Source of the DNA: Marivivens sp. LCG002
Lineage (GTDB): Bacteria > Pseudomonadota > Alphaproteobacteria > Rhodobacterales > Rhodobacteraceae
Length of the DNA stretch: 64,000 nt
Assembly: GCF_030264275.1 (NCBI RefSeq)
Contig: NZ_CP127165.1
Coordinates: 2,034,001 to 2,098,000, forward strand
Reading direction: 5' to 3'
The notes under the pieces: model-generated
Database searches by the model: none
What the model saw: only the letters and a program-made list of their open reading frames with translations
What the model was told of the DNA's origin: nothing
Shown here: positions 1 through 8,871 of the stretch, piece after piece
How the letters are laid out: every line of letters starts with the position of its first letter
How positions within the stretch are numbered: the first letter of the stretch is position 1
Position numbers and translations under genes: made by a program

Positions 1-369
1 GGGGCCTGTCCGCTCTGGAATGTGCACCGCGCGTTCGAAAGTCCGAACCGCTGGCTGCGCCAGCTTGCGGAAACCCCTGATGGCATTCGATATTTCTGCC
101 TTGCGCGCGATGTCACGAAATCAGGCGGTGCCTTCGACGCCCCCACACGCCGCTTTGCGATCGGCCTCGGATGTGAAGTGCGCCACGCCCCCGCCTTGGT
201 CTATGCCGACCATATGGATATCGACACGCCTCAGGCTTTCGAGCCGATCGGGATTTCCTGTCGGATTTGTGACCGTAAAAACTGTCATCAACGTGCCGTT
301 CCACCATTGGAAAGACGACTTAGAGTTGATCCGAACCATCGTGGAGTCCTGCCGTATAATGTCGACTGA
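1..369 (+). CDS. XRE/ScfR-like transcriptional regulator, C-terminal fragment (5' end outside window)
   Basis: The reading frame is open from base 1 to the TGA at 367-369 and encodes about 122 residues. The C-terminus carries a cysteine cluster of the form C-R-I-C-D-R-x-x-C-x-Q-R-A-x-P-P, followed by a short basic tail ending in PYNVD. That pattern matches the C-terminal (DUF2083) domain of short-chain acyl-CoA responsive XRE regulators of the ScfR/RamB type, known in alphaproteobacteria and actinobacteria. The N-terminal helix-turn-helix and IrrE-like parts would lie left of the window. The frame overlaps the next gene by 11 bp, so the two are probably co-transcribed. Family assignment rests on the cysteine motif alone. 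Confidence 0.72.
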   Translation, partial: GACPLWNVHRAFESPNRWLRQLAETPDGIRYFCLARDVTKSGGAFDAPTRRFAIGLGCEVRHAPALVYADHMDIDTPQAFEPIGISCRICDRKNCHQRAVPPLERRLRVDPNHRGVLPYNVD

Positions 370-838
370 TCCTCACAGCGAAATCACCATAACTTTTAAT
401 GGCGTCCACCTCATCAATGCCGATCGGATGGTTGTTTGGCATGCCTTGCAAGACCCCGCCGCACTCCGACGGTGTCTTCCGGGGTGCGATGACATTTCGG
501 GATCGCCCGAAACCGGTTACGAAGCACGCCTTACCCAGAGGTTCGGCCCGATGACCGTGAGCTTTGCGGGGCAGGCCAAAATCGAAGAAGTCACCAAGCA
601 TTCGGTTTATGCCATCCGCAGCACCGGATACGGCGGCCTTGCTGGGTATGCCCAGAGCATCGCGAATATCACCCTCACCGATGTGGAAGGCGGCACCGAG
701 CTGAGCTATCGCGGCCGCACCCTGCTCGGAGGGTTCCAATCGAGTGAAACCGTGCCCCACGCAAAAGATCTGGCCCGCAATTTCGCGGACCAGTTCTTTG
801 AAGCCCTGCAAAACACAATCGAGATGCAAACGGCCTAG
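359..838 (+). CDS. CoxG-like SRPBCC family protein (carbon monoxide dehydrogenase subunit G family)
   Basis: This 159-residue protein has the features of the CoxG/SRPBCC fold. An N-terminal strand is followed by the D-P-A-A-L-R-R-C-L-P-G-C motif near residues 27-38, typical of CoxG proteins, and a later G-G-x-A-G-Y stretch. CoxG members bind hydrophobic ligands or quinones and can anchor molybdenum hydroxylases to the membrane, but many stand alone, as here with no cox genes nearby. The ATG at 359 was chosen because it fits family length; the frame stays open upstream, but that part is the shadow of the regulator in another frame. Its stop shares the CTAG at 835-838 with the convergent DUF465 gene. 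Confidence 0.75.
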   Translation: MSTDPHSEITITFNGVHLINADRMVVWHALQDPAALRRCLPGCDDISGSPETGYEARLTQRFGPMTVSFAGQAKIEEVTKHSVYAIRSTGYGGLAGYAQSIANITLTDVEGGTELSYRGRTLLGGFQSSETVPHAKDLARNFADQFFEALQNTIEMQTA

Positions 839-1080
839 GCCGCGAGCCGCGCAAGCAGTTGCGCAATCTCGTCCTTGAGAACAAGGCGCTCTTTGCGCAG
901 GTTCAGCATCTCGATGTCGTCGAGCGGTTTGACATTGGTTTCGGCCAAATGGACAAGGTGGTTGGCCTCTTCGTATTTGGCCGCAACCACGGCAAAATGG
1001 GGATCATTCTGCTTGAGCTCGCGAATTTGTGCGGCTTGCTCGGGAAACTCTTCTGCGAGTTGGTGGGGAACATGGGTCAT
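835..1080 (-). CDS. DUF465 (YdcH-like) small protein
   Basis: An 81-residue acidic, helical protein. The segment from about residue 30 reads as a coiled coil with an H-F-x-x-x-x-x-x-Y-E-E-x-N-x-x-V element, the hallmark of DUF465/YdcH proteins, and the C-terminal half has the K-x-x-R-L-x-L-K-D-E-I motif. The biochemical role of the family is unknown. An AGGAAGG ribosome-binding site lies upstream of the ATG at 1080. It stands alone, convergent with the CoxG-like gene and upstream of the betA 3' end. Confidence 0.85.
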   Translation of the reverse strand: MTHVPHQLAEEFPEQAAQIRELKQNDPHFAVVAAKYEEANHLVHLAETNVKPLDDIEMLNLRKERLVLKDEIAQLLARLAA

Positions 1081-1155
1081 CGGGGTCTTCCTTCCTCGTT
1101 TGAGTCGAGATCAGATTACCCCCAAGACGGTCTCCCCAAATTGACCCTAATCAAA

Positions 1156-2814
1156 TCAGCGCTGCTCAGTGCGCCAATTCGGATTGATCCACGGCTCGTC
1201 GTTCGACGGGGCAAGCGGCGTGCGGCCCAGAATATGATCGGACGCCTTTTCGCCCGTCATAATCGAAGGTGCATTAAGGTTTCCGTTGGTGATCCTCGGG
1301 AAAATCGAGCTGTCCGCAACTCGGAGCCCCGTCACCCCGATCACGCGGCATTCGGGATCGACGACCGCCATCGGATCGCTGGCATCCCCCATCTTGCAGG
1401 TGCCGCAGGGATGATAGGCGCTCTCGACGTGCTGGCGGGTAAAATCATCAAGCTCGTCGTCGGTTTGGCAATCGGCTCCGGGCTGGATTTCTTTGCCGGC
1501 ATAGGGGCGGAACGCCTCTTGAGCAAAAATCTCGCGCGTGAGGCGGATGCATGTCCGAAAATCGGCCCAATCCTTTTCATGCGCCATGTAATTGAACTGG
1601 ATCTTGGGCGAAGCTTTGGGGTCCGAAGATCGCAGTGTCACGCTCCCGCGTGAGGGCGAGCGCATCGGCCCGACATGGGCTTGGAAGCCGTGTCCTTCTG
1701 CTGCGGTTTTGCCGTCATAGCGCACCGCAATCGGCAAGAAGTGATACTGGATATCGGGATACTCGACCCCCGCTGCCGATCTGATAAAGGCCGCGCTTTC
1801 GAATTGATTGGACGCGCCGATCCCCTTTTTCGTCAAGAGCCACTGCGCGCCGATCAGCCCCTTCATAAAGATGTTCCAGTATTTATAGAGGCTTACGGGC
1901 TGGGTCGCCGCCATCTGGATATACATCTCGAGGTGATCTTGAAGGTTTTGCCCAACCCCTGCGCGGTCGGCGACAACGTCGATCCCATGCGCCGCAAGAT
2001 GCGCGGCCGGACCGATACCCGAAAGCATCAGAAGTTTGGGCGAATTGATCGACGATGCGGCGATGATGACTTCGGCATTGGCGCGGATCAGCTCGGCGCC
2101 GTTGCCGCGATCGATCCAAACGCCGCGCGCGCGTCCCTCTTGGATCTCGACGCGTTCCGCAAAGCCACGCACCAGATCACAGTTCGCACGCTGAAGGGCG
2201 GGTTTGAGATACGCGTTGGCCGCAGACCAGCGCACACCGTTGTGGATGGTCGCATCAAAGGGACCAAAGCCTTCTTGCTGCGCGCCGTTATAGTCGCCCG
2301 TCACGGGATAACCCGCCTGCCGCCCCGCTTCGACAAAGGCGCGGGTGAGCGGATTGGTGCGCGGACCACGCGAGATATGAAGCGGACCGTTCGTGCCGCG
2401 CCACGCGGGATCGCCGCCGTGGCCGCCGCTCGTCCAATTCTCCATCCGTTTGTAATAGGGAAGCACGTCGGCATAGCTCCAGCCATGGGCGCCGCTTTCG
2501 GCCCAATGGTCAAAGTCCTTTGCATGGCCGCGCACATAGATCATGCCGTTGATCGAAGACGACCCGCCGATGACCTTGCCCCTCGGGGTGGCCATGATAC
2601 GCCCGCCGAGATGGGGCTCGGGCTCGGAATGGAAGCCCCAGTCATAAAGGCTCATGTTCATCGGATAGGACAAAGCCGCAGGCATCTGGATAAACGGACC
2701 CGCATCGGTGCCCCCGTGCTCGATCACGATCACCGATTTTCCCGCCTCGGAAAGACGATAGGCCATGGCGCAACCCGCGCTGCCCGCGCCGATAATGACA
2801 TAATCTGCCTGCAT
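1156..2814 (-). CDS. betA: Choline dehydrogenase (GMC oxidoreductase)
   Basis: A 552-residue FAD flavoenzyme that oxidises choline to betaine aldehyde, and can carry it on to glycine betaine. The N-terminus has the dinucleotide-binding motif [10 protein letters not shown] at residues 6-15. The GMC signature ([13 protein letters not shown]) is near residue 78, and the C-terminal catalytic region has a [10 protein letters not shown] motif around residue 467. The length matches BetA. It follows betC after a 93-bp gap in the betI-betC-betA unit. No betaine aldehyde dehydrogenase (betB) is present in the window, so the second oxidation must be done by BetA or by a betB elsewhere. An AGGGGGG Shine-Dalgarno supports the ATG at 2814. 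Confidence 0.95.
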   Translation of the reverse strand: MQADYVIIGAGSAGCAMAYRLSEAGKSVIVIEHGGTDAGPFIQMPAALSYPMNMSLYDWGFHSEPEPHLGGRIMATPRGKVIGGSSSINGMIYVRGHAKDFDHWAESGAHGWSYADVLPYYKRMENWTSGGHGGDPAWRGTNGPLHISRGPRTNPLTRAFVEAGRQAGYPVTGDYNGAQQEGFGPFDATIHNGVRWSAANAYLKPALQRANCDLVRGFAERVEIQEGRARGVWIDRGNGAELIRANAEVIIAASSINSPKLLMLSGIGPAAHLAAHGIDVVADRAGVGQNLQDHLEMYIQMAATQPVSLYKYWNIFMKGLIGAQWLLTKKGIGASNQFESAAFIRSAAGVEYPDIQYHFLPIAVRYDGKTAAEGHGFQAHVGPMRSPSRGSVTLRSSDPKASPKIQFNYMAHEKDWADFRTCIRLTREIFAQEAFRPYAGKEIQPGADCQTDDELDDFTRQHVESAYHPCGTCKMGDASDPMAVVDPECRVIGVTGLRVADSSIFPRITNGNLNAPSIMTGEKASDHILGRTPLAPSNDEPWINPNWRTEQR

Positions 2815-2907
2815 CAGAAGGCCCCCCTCTGAACCAAGGGACGGATCTTCAAGTTTGCAAAACGCATAAGTCTCTCCAAATCATGGCGGAACAAAGGTCC
2901 GCCAAGG

Positions 2908-4422
2908 TCATTCTCCACGGGGGAAGCGTTGATTTTCCTCGACCACATTCAAGTCCATGTGGTTTCGCATGTATCGGTTGGTGGCATCGTGATGCGGCTG
3001 GAAATCCCAAGGCTCGTATTTGCCCGCGCGCAGCGCATCATAGGCCACCCAGCGGCGCGCTTGGCTTTGCCGCACTTCAAGATCAAAGCGCACCATATCC
3101 CACTGTGCGTCCGACTTGCCTTTCAAATCGGCCAAGACCTCGGCATAGGCGGGGTCATCGGCAAGATTGGTCAGCTCATGGGGATCGGCCGCGAGATCGA
3201 AAAGCTGATCGGGATCGAGGCTGCAGCGGTTATATTTGAAGCGACCCTCTACGATGGAAACCATCGGCGCATAGGAGCCTTCGGCAGCGTATTCCATAAA
3301 GACAGGCTCGGTGCGCTCTTGCCCTTGCCCCAGAGGCACAAGGCTATGGCCATCGGTCCAAGGGGCGACGCTTTCCATATCGACCCCCGCCAGATCGCAA
3401 AGCGTGGGCGTCACATCGATTGCAGAGACGGGCGCAGTAACCTTCCCGGGGGTCATATTCGGCGCCGAGATCATCAGCGGGACCCGCGCAGAGCCTTCGT
3501 AAAAGGACATCTTGAACCACATTCCGCGCTCGCCCAGCATGTCGCCATGATCAGACAGGAAGACGATGACGGCCTCTTGTCTGGTGCGTTCGAGCACATC
3601 GAGAATTTCACCGACCTTGTCGTCGATGTAGCTGATATTCGCAAAGTAGGCGCGGCGGGACTTGCGCACATCCTCGTCGGTGATGTCGAAGTTCCTGTAG
3701 TCCGTGCTGTCCATCAGACGCTTGGAATGGGTGTCCTGATCGTCATAGGGGATCGGTGCGATTTGCGGCTCGAGATGGGCGCAATCCTTGTAGAGATCCC
3801 AGTATTTCTTGCGTGCGACATAGGGGTCGTGCGGATGCGTGAAACTGACCGTCAAACACCACGGACGGGCATCATGGCCGCGTGCAAGATCATAGAGCTT
3901 GCGGCAGGCGTTATAGGCCACCTCGTCATCGTATTCGAGCTGGTTGGTAATCTCGGCGACCCCTGCTCCCGTGACCGATCCCATGTTGTGATACCACCAG
4001 TCGATCCGCTCTCCGGGTTTGCGATAGTCGGGGGTCCAGCCGAAATCGGCGGGATATATGTCTGTGGTCAGACGCTCTTCAAAACCGTGGAGCTGGTCGG
4101 GGCCGACAAAGTGCATCTTGCCCGAGAGACAGGTTTGATAGCCCGCGCGGCGCAGGTGGTGCGCATAGGTCGGGATCGAAGAGGCAAACTCCGCCGCGTT
4201 GTCATACACCTTGGTGTTCGACGGCAACTGCCCCGCCATGAAAGCCGCCCGCGCAGGCGCACAGAGCGGTGAAGCGCAATAGGCGTTTTCAAACCGCGTC
4301 GAGCGCTCGGCAAGCTTTTTGAGATTGGGCGTATGGAGCCACTCGGCAGGACCATCGGGGAAAAACGTTCCCGCCAACTGATCCACCATAATCACGAGGA
4401 TATTCGGAGATTTGCTCATCAT
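2908..4422 (-). CDS. betC: Choline-sulfatase
   Basis: A 504-residue type I sulfatase that hydrolyses choline-O-sulfate to choline and sulfate, feeding BetA. The formylglycine motif C-A-P-A-R occurs near residue 53, with an N-terminal metal-binding V-D-Q near residue 13, an S-G-K-M-H motif near 100 and the S-D-H-G-D metal site near 290. The long C-terminal extension with W-x-x-Y-D-A-L-R is typical of BetC rather than of generic arylsulfatases. Its start overlaps the betI stop, and a second in-frame ATG lies directly after it at 4419. Maturation needs a formylglycine-generating enzyme, which is not in this window. Confidence 0.95.
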   Translation of the reverse strand: MMSKSPNILVIMVDQLAGTFFPDGPAEWLHTPNLKKLAERSTRFENAYCASPLCAPARAAFMAGQLPSNTKVYDNAAEFASSIPTYAHHLRRAGYQTCLSGKMHFVGPDQLHGFEERLTTDIYPADFGWTPDYRKPGERIDWWYHNMGSVTGAGVAEITNQLEYDDEVAYNACRKLYDLARGHDARPWCLTVSFTHPHDPYVARKKYWDLYKDCAHLEPQIAPIPYDDQDTHSKRLMDSTDYRNFDITDEDVRKSRRAYFANISYIDDKVGEILDVLERTRQEAVIVFLSDHGDMLGERGMWFKMSFYEGSARVPLMISAPNMTPGKVTAPVSAIDVTPTLCDLAGVDMESVAPWTDGHSLVPLGQGQERTEPVFMEYAAEGSYAPMVSIVEGRFKYNRCSLDPDQLFDLAADPHELTNLADDPAYAEVLADLKGKSDAQWDMVRFDLEVRQSQARRWVAYDALRAGKYEPWDFQPHHDATNRYMRNHMDLNVVEENQRFPRGE

Positions 4423-4997
4423 CGGGTTCCAAGTTCGAGTTCAATCGCGGTCAAGACCTGTCTCACCGCATCTTTTCCTGAAGGCGGTGTCGCACCGAGC
4501 ACCTGCCTGATGTAGATACCATCGATCAGCCCACCGATCCTGTCGGCCACTTCGGGCGCGCGTTGGCCGACGAGCGGTCGCAGCGCATGGACAAGGTTCG
4601 AGTGGAGCCGCCCCTTGTAAACCAGAAGCAGACGGTTCGCATCATGCGAGCGCTGGGCGAGCACATAGAAATTCAGCCATGTCGCAATCACGTCCTTGCG
4701 GAAATTGGTCGAACTGAAGCCCGCGCAAACAATCGCCTTGAGCCGCTCTTTGGGAGTATCCGCCATCGCCAGAGCGCCGCGCACTTCGGCACCGTAAACC
4801 GTCAAGACATGTCGCATCGCGGCGAGAAAAATCTGTTCCTTGCCGCCAAAGTAATGATGGGCGAGAGCGGAAGACATCCCTGCTTTCTTGGCAATCTGGC
4901 TAACGGTGACGTCCATGGTTCCTGTGCGGCCGATCTCTGCGATCGTCGCTTTCAATAGCGCATCGCGCCGTATAGGCTCCATTCCAACCTTAGGCAT
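4419..4997 (-). CDS. betI: TetR-family repressor BetI
   Basis: A 192-residue TetR-type regulator that represses choline genes until choline is present. The start M-P-K-V-G-M-E-P-I-R-R is the characteristic BetI N-terminus. It is followed by a helix-turn-helix (V-S-Q-I-A-K-K-A-G-M-S-S-A-L-A-H-H-Y-F) around residues 30-50. The ATG at 4997 is preferred over the TTG at 5009 because of homology and a GTGAGG ribosome-binding site. It is the first gene of betI-betC-betA and is divergent from choX, with a palindrome between them that is a likely operator. Confidence 0.93.
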   Translation of the reverse strand: MPKVGMEPIRRDALLKATIAEIGRTGTMDVTVSQIAKKAGMSSALAHHYFGGKEQIFLAAMRHVLTVYGAEVRGALAMADTPKERLKAIVCAGFSSTNFRKDVIATWLNFYVLAQRSHDANRLLLVYKGRLHSNLVHALRPLVGQRAPEVADRIGGLIDGIYIRQVLGATPPSGKDAVRQVLTAIELELGTR

Positions 4998-5042
4998 TCG
5001 CCTCACCAAATTTGCTTGCCAAGTAAGGGTAGATGTATTTTT

Positions 5043-5056
5043 ATTGACTCGTCAAT
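5043..5056. promoter_or_regulatory. Candidate BetI operator between betI and choX
   Basis: The 14-bp inverted repeat ATTGAC-TC-GTCAAT sits in the 90-bp gap between the divergent betI and choX starts. TTGA/TCAA half-sites and the location fit a BetI-type operator controlling both directions. The assignment is inferred from position and symmetry. Confidence 0.5.
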
Positions 5057-5087
5057 CAACAAAAAACCGACCAACAAGGAGCCTAAA

Positions 5088-6002
5088 ATGAAACTCAAGA
5101 CAACGCTTTCGGCGCTTGCGATCTGTGCAGCGGTGCCGGCATTCGCCGACTGTAATACCGTGACTTTCTCGGATGTTGGTTGGACCGACATCACCACGAC
5201 CACCTCGGCCACCAAGCACGTTCTCGAAGCGCTCGGCTATGATGTCGACGTGAAAATCCTCTCAGTTCCGGTGACCTTTGCGTCGCTCGAATCCGATGAC
5301 GTCGACGTCTTCCTCGGCAACTGGATGCCCGCTCAGGCCGGCGCGATCGGCCCCTACCTCGAGTCCGGCGAGATCGAAACCGTGGCGACCAACCTCGTCG
5401 GCACCAAATACACGCTCGCCGTTCCGACCTATACCTATGAAAAAGGTCTCCAGTCCTATGCCGACATCATCAACTTCAAGGACAGCCTTGAAGGCAAGAT
5501 CTACGGCATCGAACCCGGCAACGAGGGCAACGGCTATCTCGTCTCGCTCGCCGAAAAAGAAGGCACGGGCCTGACCGGCTTCGAGATCGTCGAATCCTCG
5601 GAGCAGGGTATGCTTGCACAAGTCGAGCGCGCTTACGGCAAGGGCGAAGATGTAGTCTTCCTCGGCTGGGAACCGCACCCGATGAACGCCAACTTCTCAC
5701 TCAAGTATCTTCCGGGCGGCGAAGACTTCTTCGGCGGTGAAGGCACCGTGCATACCGTCACCCGCAAAGGCTATTCGGAAGAGTGCCCGAACCTCGGCAA
5801 GCTCTTCTCGAACGTGACCTATAGCCTCGAGATGGAAAACTCGATCATGGGCCAGATCCTTGACCAAGGCGCAGATCCCGACGAGGCAACCATGGAATGG
5901 CTCAAGGGCAACAAAGATGCCGTTATGGCTTGGGTTGACGGTGTGACCACCGCCGACGGTGGCGATGCCGCCGCTGCAGTGTCGGGCGCATTCGGCTACT
6001 AA
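5088..6002 (+). CDS. choX: Choline ABC transporter, periplasmic substrate-binding protein
   Basis: A 304-residue protein with a cleavable signal peptide of about 20 residues ending at A-F-A. It is an OpuAC-type binding protein of the ChoX group, with V-G-W-T-D near the mature N-terminus and aromatic residues W-M-P near residue 84 that fit the choline-binding cage. The ATG at 5088 has a perfect AAGGAG six bases upstream. It is first of choX-choW-choV, divergent from betI, and supplies choline for BetA. A hairpin after the gene may raise its expression above the membrane components. Confidence 0.93.
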   Translation: MKLKTTLSALAICAAVPAFADCNTVTFSDVGWTDITTTTSATKHVLEALGYDVDVKILSVPVTFASLESDDVDVFLGNWMPAQAGAIGPYLESGEIETVATNLVGTKYTLAVPTYTYEKGLQSYADIINFKDSLEGKIYGIEPGNEGNGYLVSLAEKEGTGLTGFEIVESSEQGMLAQVERAYGKGEDVVFLGWEPHPMNANFSLKYLPGGEDFFGGEGTVHTVTRKGYSEECPNLGKLFSNVTYSLEMENSIMGQILDQGADPDEATMEWLKGNKDAVMAWVDGVTTADGGDAAAAVSGAFGY

Positions 6003-6012
6003 TCCACTCCAC

Positions 6013-6040
6013 AAAGGGCCTCGCCATGCGGGGCCCTTTT
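6013..6040 (+). terminator. Hairpin between choX and choW
   Basis: A 12-bp stem (AAAGGGCCTCGC / GCGGGGCCCTTT, one G-U pair) with a CAT loop is followed by TTTT. It looks like a partial terminator or mRNA-stabilising hairpin that gives more binding protein than permease, a common arrangement in ABC operons. Confidence 0.7.
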
Positions 6041-6098
6041 CCTATCCAATCGGCGAAGGCGAAAACGCCTCGCACGCTGCACCAAGATGGAGAGACTG

Positions 6099-6932
6099 AT
6101 GGAGTGGCTCACCGAGGAAAAGATACCGGTCGGCAAGCTGGCAAAAGCCGCTTTTGATTGGCTCAAAGACAATTTCGAATGGTTCTTCGAGAGCCTCTCA
6201 ACTGCGATGGAGACCCTGATCGACGGTATCTTGTGGCTGCTCATCACGCCGCATCCCCTTGTAATCATTGCGCTCTTCGTTGCACTGACTTGGGTGATCC
6301 AGCGCAACTGGAAAACGTGTCTCCTTGTCCTGATCGGCTTCGTCTTCATCCTCAATCAGGATTATTGGAAAGAGACGATGCAGAGCCTTACTCTGGTGCT
6401 CTCGGCCTGCGTGGTCTGTATGGGCGTGGGGGTTCCTGTCGGTATCGCCTCGGCACACCGCCCGAGGCTCTATCGTTCGCTCGTGCCTGTGCTTGACCTG
6501 ATGCAGACCCTTCCGACCTTTGTTTACCTCATTCCGGCGATTGTGTTCTTTGGCATCGGCATGGTGCCCGGCTTGATCGCAACGGTGATCTTTGTGCTTC
6601 CCGCTCCGATCCGCCTTACCCACTTGGGCATTTCCTCGACGCCTGTTTCGCTTCTTGAAGCCGCGCGTGCCTTCGGCGCGACCAAGCGACAGGTCTTGTG
6701 GAAAGTGGAGCTTCCCTCCGCCCTCCCCCAGATCATGGCGGGGCTGAACCAGACGATCATGCTTTCGCTGTCCATGGTCGTGATCGCCGCACTCGTCGGC
6801 GCAAACGGGCTTGGCGTTCCGGTGATGCGCGCCTTGGGCCAAGTGAACACCGCACTGGGATTTGAATCGGGTTTTGTCATCGTCGTCGTGGCGATCATTC
6901 TCGACCGTATGCTGAGGATGGACCGCAAATGA
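6099..6932 (+). CDS. choW: Choline ABC transporter permease
   Basis: An integral membrane permease of about 277 residues of the OpuAB/ProW family. Several hydrophobic segments are visible from residue 45 onward. The cytoplasmic EAA loop (E-A-A-R-A-F-G-A-T-K-R-Q) lies near residue 187 and contacts the ATPase. The start M-E-W-L-T-E at 6099 is preceded by GGAGAG; an upstream in-frame ATG at 6087 would add four residues. The 3' end overlaps choV by 4 bp (ATGA). It forms the membrane channel for choline captured by ChoX. Confidence 0.9.
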   Translation: MEWLTEEKIPVGKLAKAAFDWLKDNFEWFFESLSTAMETLIDGILWLLITPHPLVIIALFVALTWVIQRNWKTCLLVLIGFVFILNQDYWKETMQSLTLVLSACVVCMGVGVPVGIASAHRPRLYRSLVPVLDLMQTLPTFVYLIPAIVFFGIGMVPGLIATVIFVLPAPIRLTHLGISSTPVSLLEAARAFGATKRQVLWKVELPSALPQIMAGLNQTIMLSLSMVVIAALVGANGLGVPVMRALGQVNTALGFESGFVIVVVAIILDRMLRMDRK

Positions 6933-7939
6933 GCGCTGTAATTTTCGACAACGTTTCGATCGTCTTCGGGGACAATCCCGACGTCGCCCTGCCGCTCATG
7001 GATCAGGGTCAGGATCGCGCAGAAATCCAGAAAAGCACCAAGCAGGTGCTCGGCGTGCACAACTGCTCGCTCGAAGTGGCGCAAGGCGAAATTCTCGTCC
7101 TGATGGGGCTTTCGGGGTCGGGTAAATCGACGCTTTTGCGCGCAGTGAACGGGCTCAATCCCGTCGTGCGCGGATCGGTCAAAGTGAATGACGGCAAGAC
7201 CCACGTCGATGTGACGAACGCCGACGCAGCAACCCTGCGCCGTATTCGTCTCAGCCATGTTTCGATGGTCTTTCAGCAGTTCGGGCTTTTGCCGTGGCGC
7301 TCGGTGCGCGAAAACGTCGGCCTTGGTCTCGAACTTGCGGGGCAGAGCAAGACCGAACGCAATGCCAAGGTAGAGGAGCAGCTCACGCTTGTCGGTCTCT
7401 CGGATTGGTCCGACCGCAAGGTAGGCGAACTTTCGGGCGGCATGCAGCAACGCGTCGGGCTTGCCCGCGCCTTTGCGACCGATGCGCCGATTCTTCTTAT
7501 GGACGAGCCTTTCTCTGCGCTCGATCCGCTCATCCGCTCGCGCCTTCAGGATGAACTTCTCGACCTTCAGGCCAAGCTCAGGCGCACGATTATCTTTGTC
7601 AGCCACGACTTGGACGAGGCCTTCAAGATCGGCAATCGCATTGCCATCATGGAAGGCGGCCGCATTATCCAATGCGGCACTCCGCGCGAGATCATCACAA
7701 ATCCTGCAAACGACTATGTCGAGGATTTCGTCGCCCATATGAACCCGCTCGGCGTTCTGACCGCACGCGATGTCATGATGGAAGGAACACCAGGCACCGC
7801 GCAAAAGGTGGGTGCCGAAACGCCTGTCCAAGAGGTCATCGCCCTTATGGCCGAAGCCGAAGAACTGGGCGTCACCGACGACGGACAAACCATCGGTGTG
7901 ATCAATCGCCAGAGCCTTATGACACGGCTTGCCCGCTAG
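6929..7939 (+). CDS. choV: Choline ABC transporter ATP-binding protein
   Basis: A 336-residue ATPase of the ProV/ChoV group. Walker A is G-L-S-G-S-G-K-S-T near residue 62, the signature L-S-G-G-M-Q-Q-R near 171, Walker B I-L-L-M-D-E-P near 191 and the H-loop V-S-H-D-L near 224. The N-terminal extension before Walker A is longer than in most importers, as usual for ChoV, and the C-terminus has a shortened regulatory region. The start overlaps choW by 4 bp and the stop overlaps the convergent EamA gene by 4 bp. Confidence 0.93.
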   Translation: MSAVIFDNVSIVFGDNPDVALPLMDQGQDRAEIQKSTKQVLGVHNCSLEVAQGEILVLMGLSGSGKSTLLRAVNGLNPVVRGSVKVNDGKTHVDVTNADAATLRRIRLSHVSMVFQQFGLLPWRSVRENVGLGLELAGQSKTERNAKVEEQLTLVGLSDWSDRKVGELSGGMQQRVGLARAFATDAPILLMDEPFSALDPLIRSRLQDELLDLQAKLRRTIIFVSHDLDEAFKIGNRIAIMEGGRIIQCGTPREIITNPANDYVEDFVAHMNPLGVLTARDVMMEGTPGTAQKVGAETPVQEVIALMAEAEELGVTDDGQTIGVINRQSLMTRLAR

Positions 7940-8829
7940 TGTTTCGCCTCGTTCGGCGCGGGAGTGATCCGCTTTCGCGCCTGCGCTTCACGCCACGTGA
8001 TAAAGCTGATCGACGCAATGATGATCCCGCCACCCAAGAGGACGAAACCATCGGCGGGCTCACCAAAGAACATCGCGCCGATACTCGCCGACCACACCAA
8101 TTGGAGGAACGTCACGGGCTGCGTCACGCTCAGCGGCGCGGCTGCGAATGCGCGCGTCATGGTATAGTGCCCGATGGTCGCAAAGAATGCGACACCCAAG
8201 AGCATGGCAAGCTCGTAAGGCGTAGGCGTCACCCAGACCACAAAAGCAAAAGGCGCCATCCCGACGGTGACGGAAAGCGACAGCATGGTGACGACCATCG
8301 TTGCCGACATCTCGCTCGAAAGCTGTTTTGCGATCAGATAGCCGATGGCAAAGCCGAGCGCGGTGCAAAGCATCGCCAGATGTCCAAGGTCGATCTCGCG
8401 CGCTCCGGGTCTTAGGACAATCAACGCTCCGATCAGAGCGACACCAATTGCGATGATCCGCCGTTTGGCAAGCTTTTCGCCCAAAAAGAGCGCAGCGCCG
8501 ACCGTCACAAGCACAGGATTGAGGTAATTGAGCGCCGTCACCTCTGCCATGGGAATATGCGCCATCGCATAGAACCACGTGATAACGGCGAGCGTATGCA
8601 CGAAACCGCGCACCGAAACGAGCTTCCATTGTCGTGCAGTGATCTGCATCCGAAGCAAGGTCGGAATGGCGGGGACGATGAAAACAAGCCCCAAGGCATA
8701 GCGCAGAAACGCGGCCTCTGCGGCAGGCAGGCGTGGCCCGACAATCTTGACAAGGACATTCACCGCGACAAAGGCAAGTCCTGTCACGATCATCCAGAGT
8801 ATGCCGAAAAGGGGACGCTGTTCCGTCAT
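7936..8829 (-). CDS. EamA/DMT-family transporter
   Basis: A protein of about 297 residues with ten predicted hydrophobic segments arranged as two EamA repeats (roughly residues 8-140 and 150-285), as in drug/metabolite exporters. The substrate cannot be told from sequence. The ATG at 8829 gives a typical N-terminus just before the first membrane helix; a GTG at 8862 would add eleven residues, and neither start has a good ribosome-binding site. It is downstream of the LysE-type exporter on the same strand and probably co-transcribed with it. Confidence 0.85.
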   Translation of the reverse strand: MTEQRPLFGILWMIVTGLAFVAVNVLVKIVGPRLPAAEAAFLRYALGLVFIVPAIPTLLRMQITARQWKLVSVRGFVHTLAVITWFYAMAHIPMAEVTALNYLNPVLVTVGAALFLGEKLAKRRIIAIGVALIGALIVLRPGAREIDLGHLAMLCTALGFAIGYLIAKQLSSEMSATMVVTMLSLSVTVGMAPFAFVVWVTPTPYELAMLLGVAFFATIGHYTMTRAFAAAPLSVTQPVTFLQLVWSASIGAMFFGEPADGFVLLGGGIIIASISFITWREAQARKRITPAPNEAKH

Positions 8830-8871
8830 GGCGCGAGATGAACCGATTTGAGGCGCGGCCACAAGAGCGGA

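Noticed and set aside
20-358. N-terminal extension of the CoxG-like frame
   Set aside because: This part lies in another frame of the regulator fragment, and the CoxG fold needs only the ATG at 359 onward.
1675-2832. A 385-codon plus-strand frame opposite betA
   Set aside because: It is a shadow of betA, which has intact FAD and GMC motifs.
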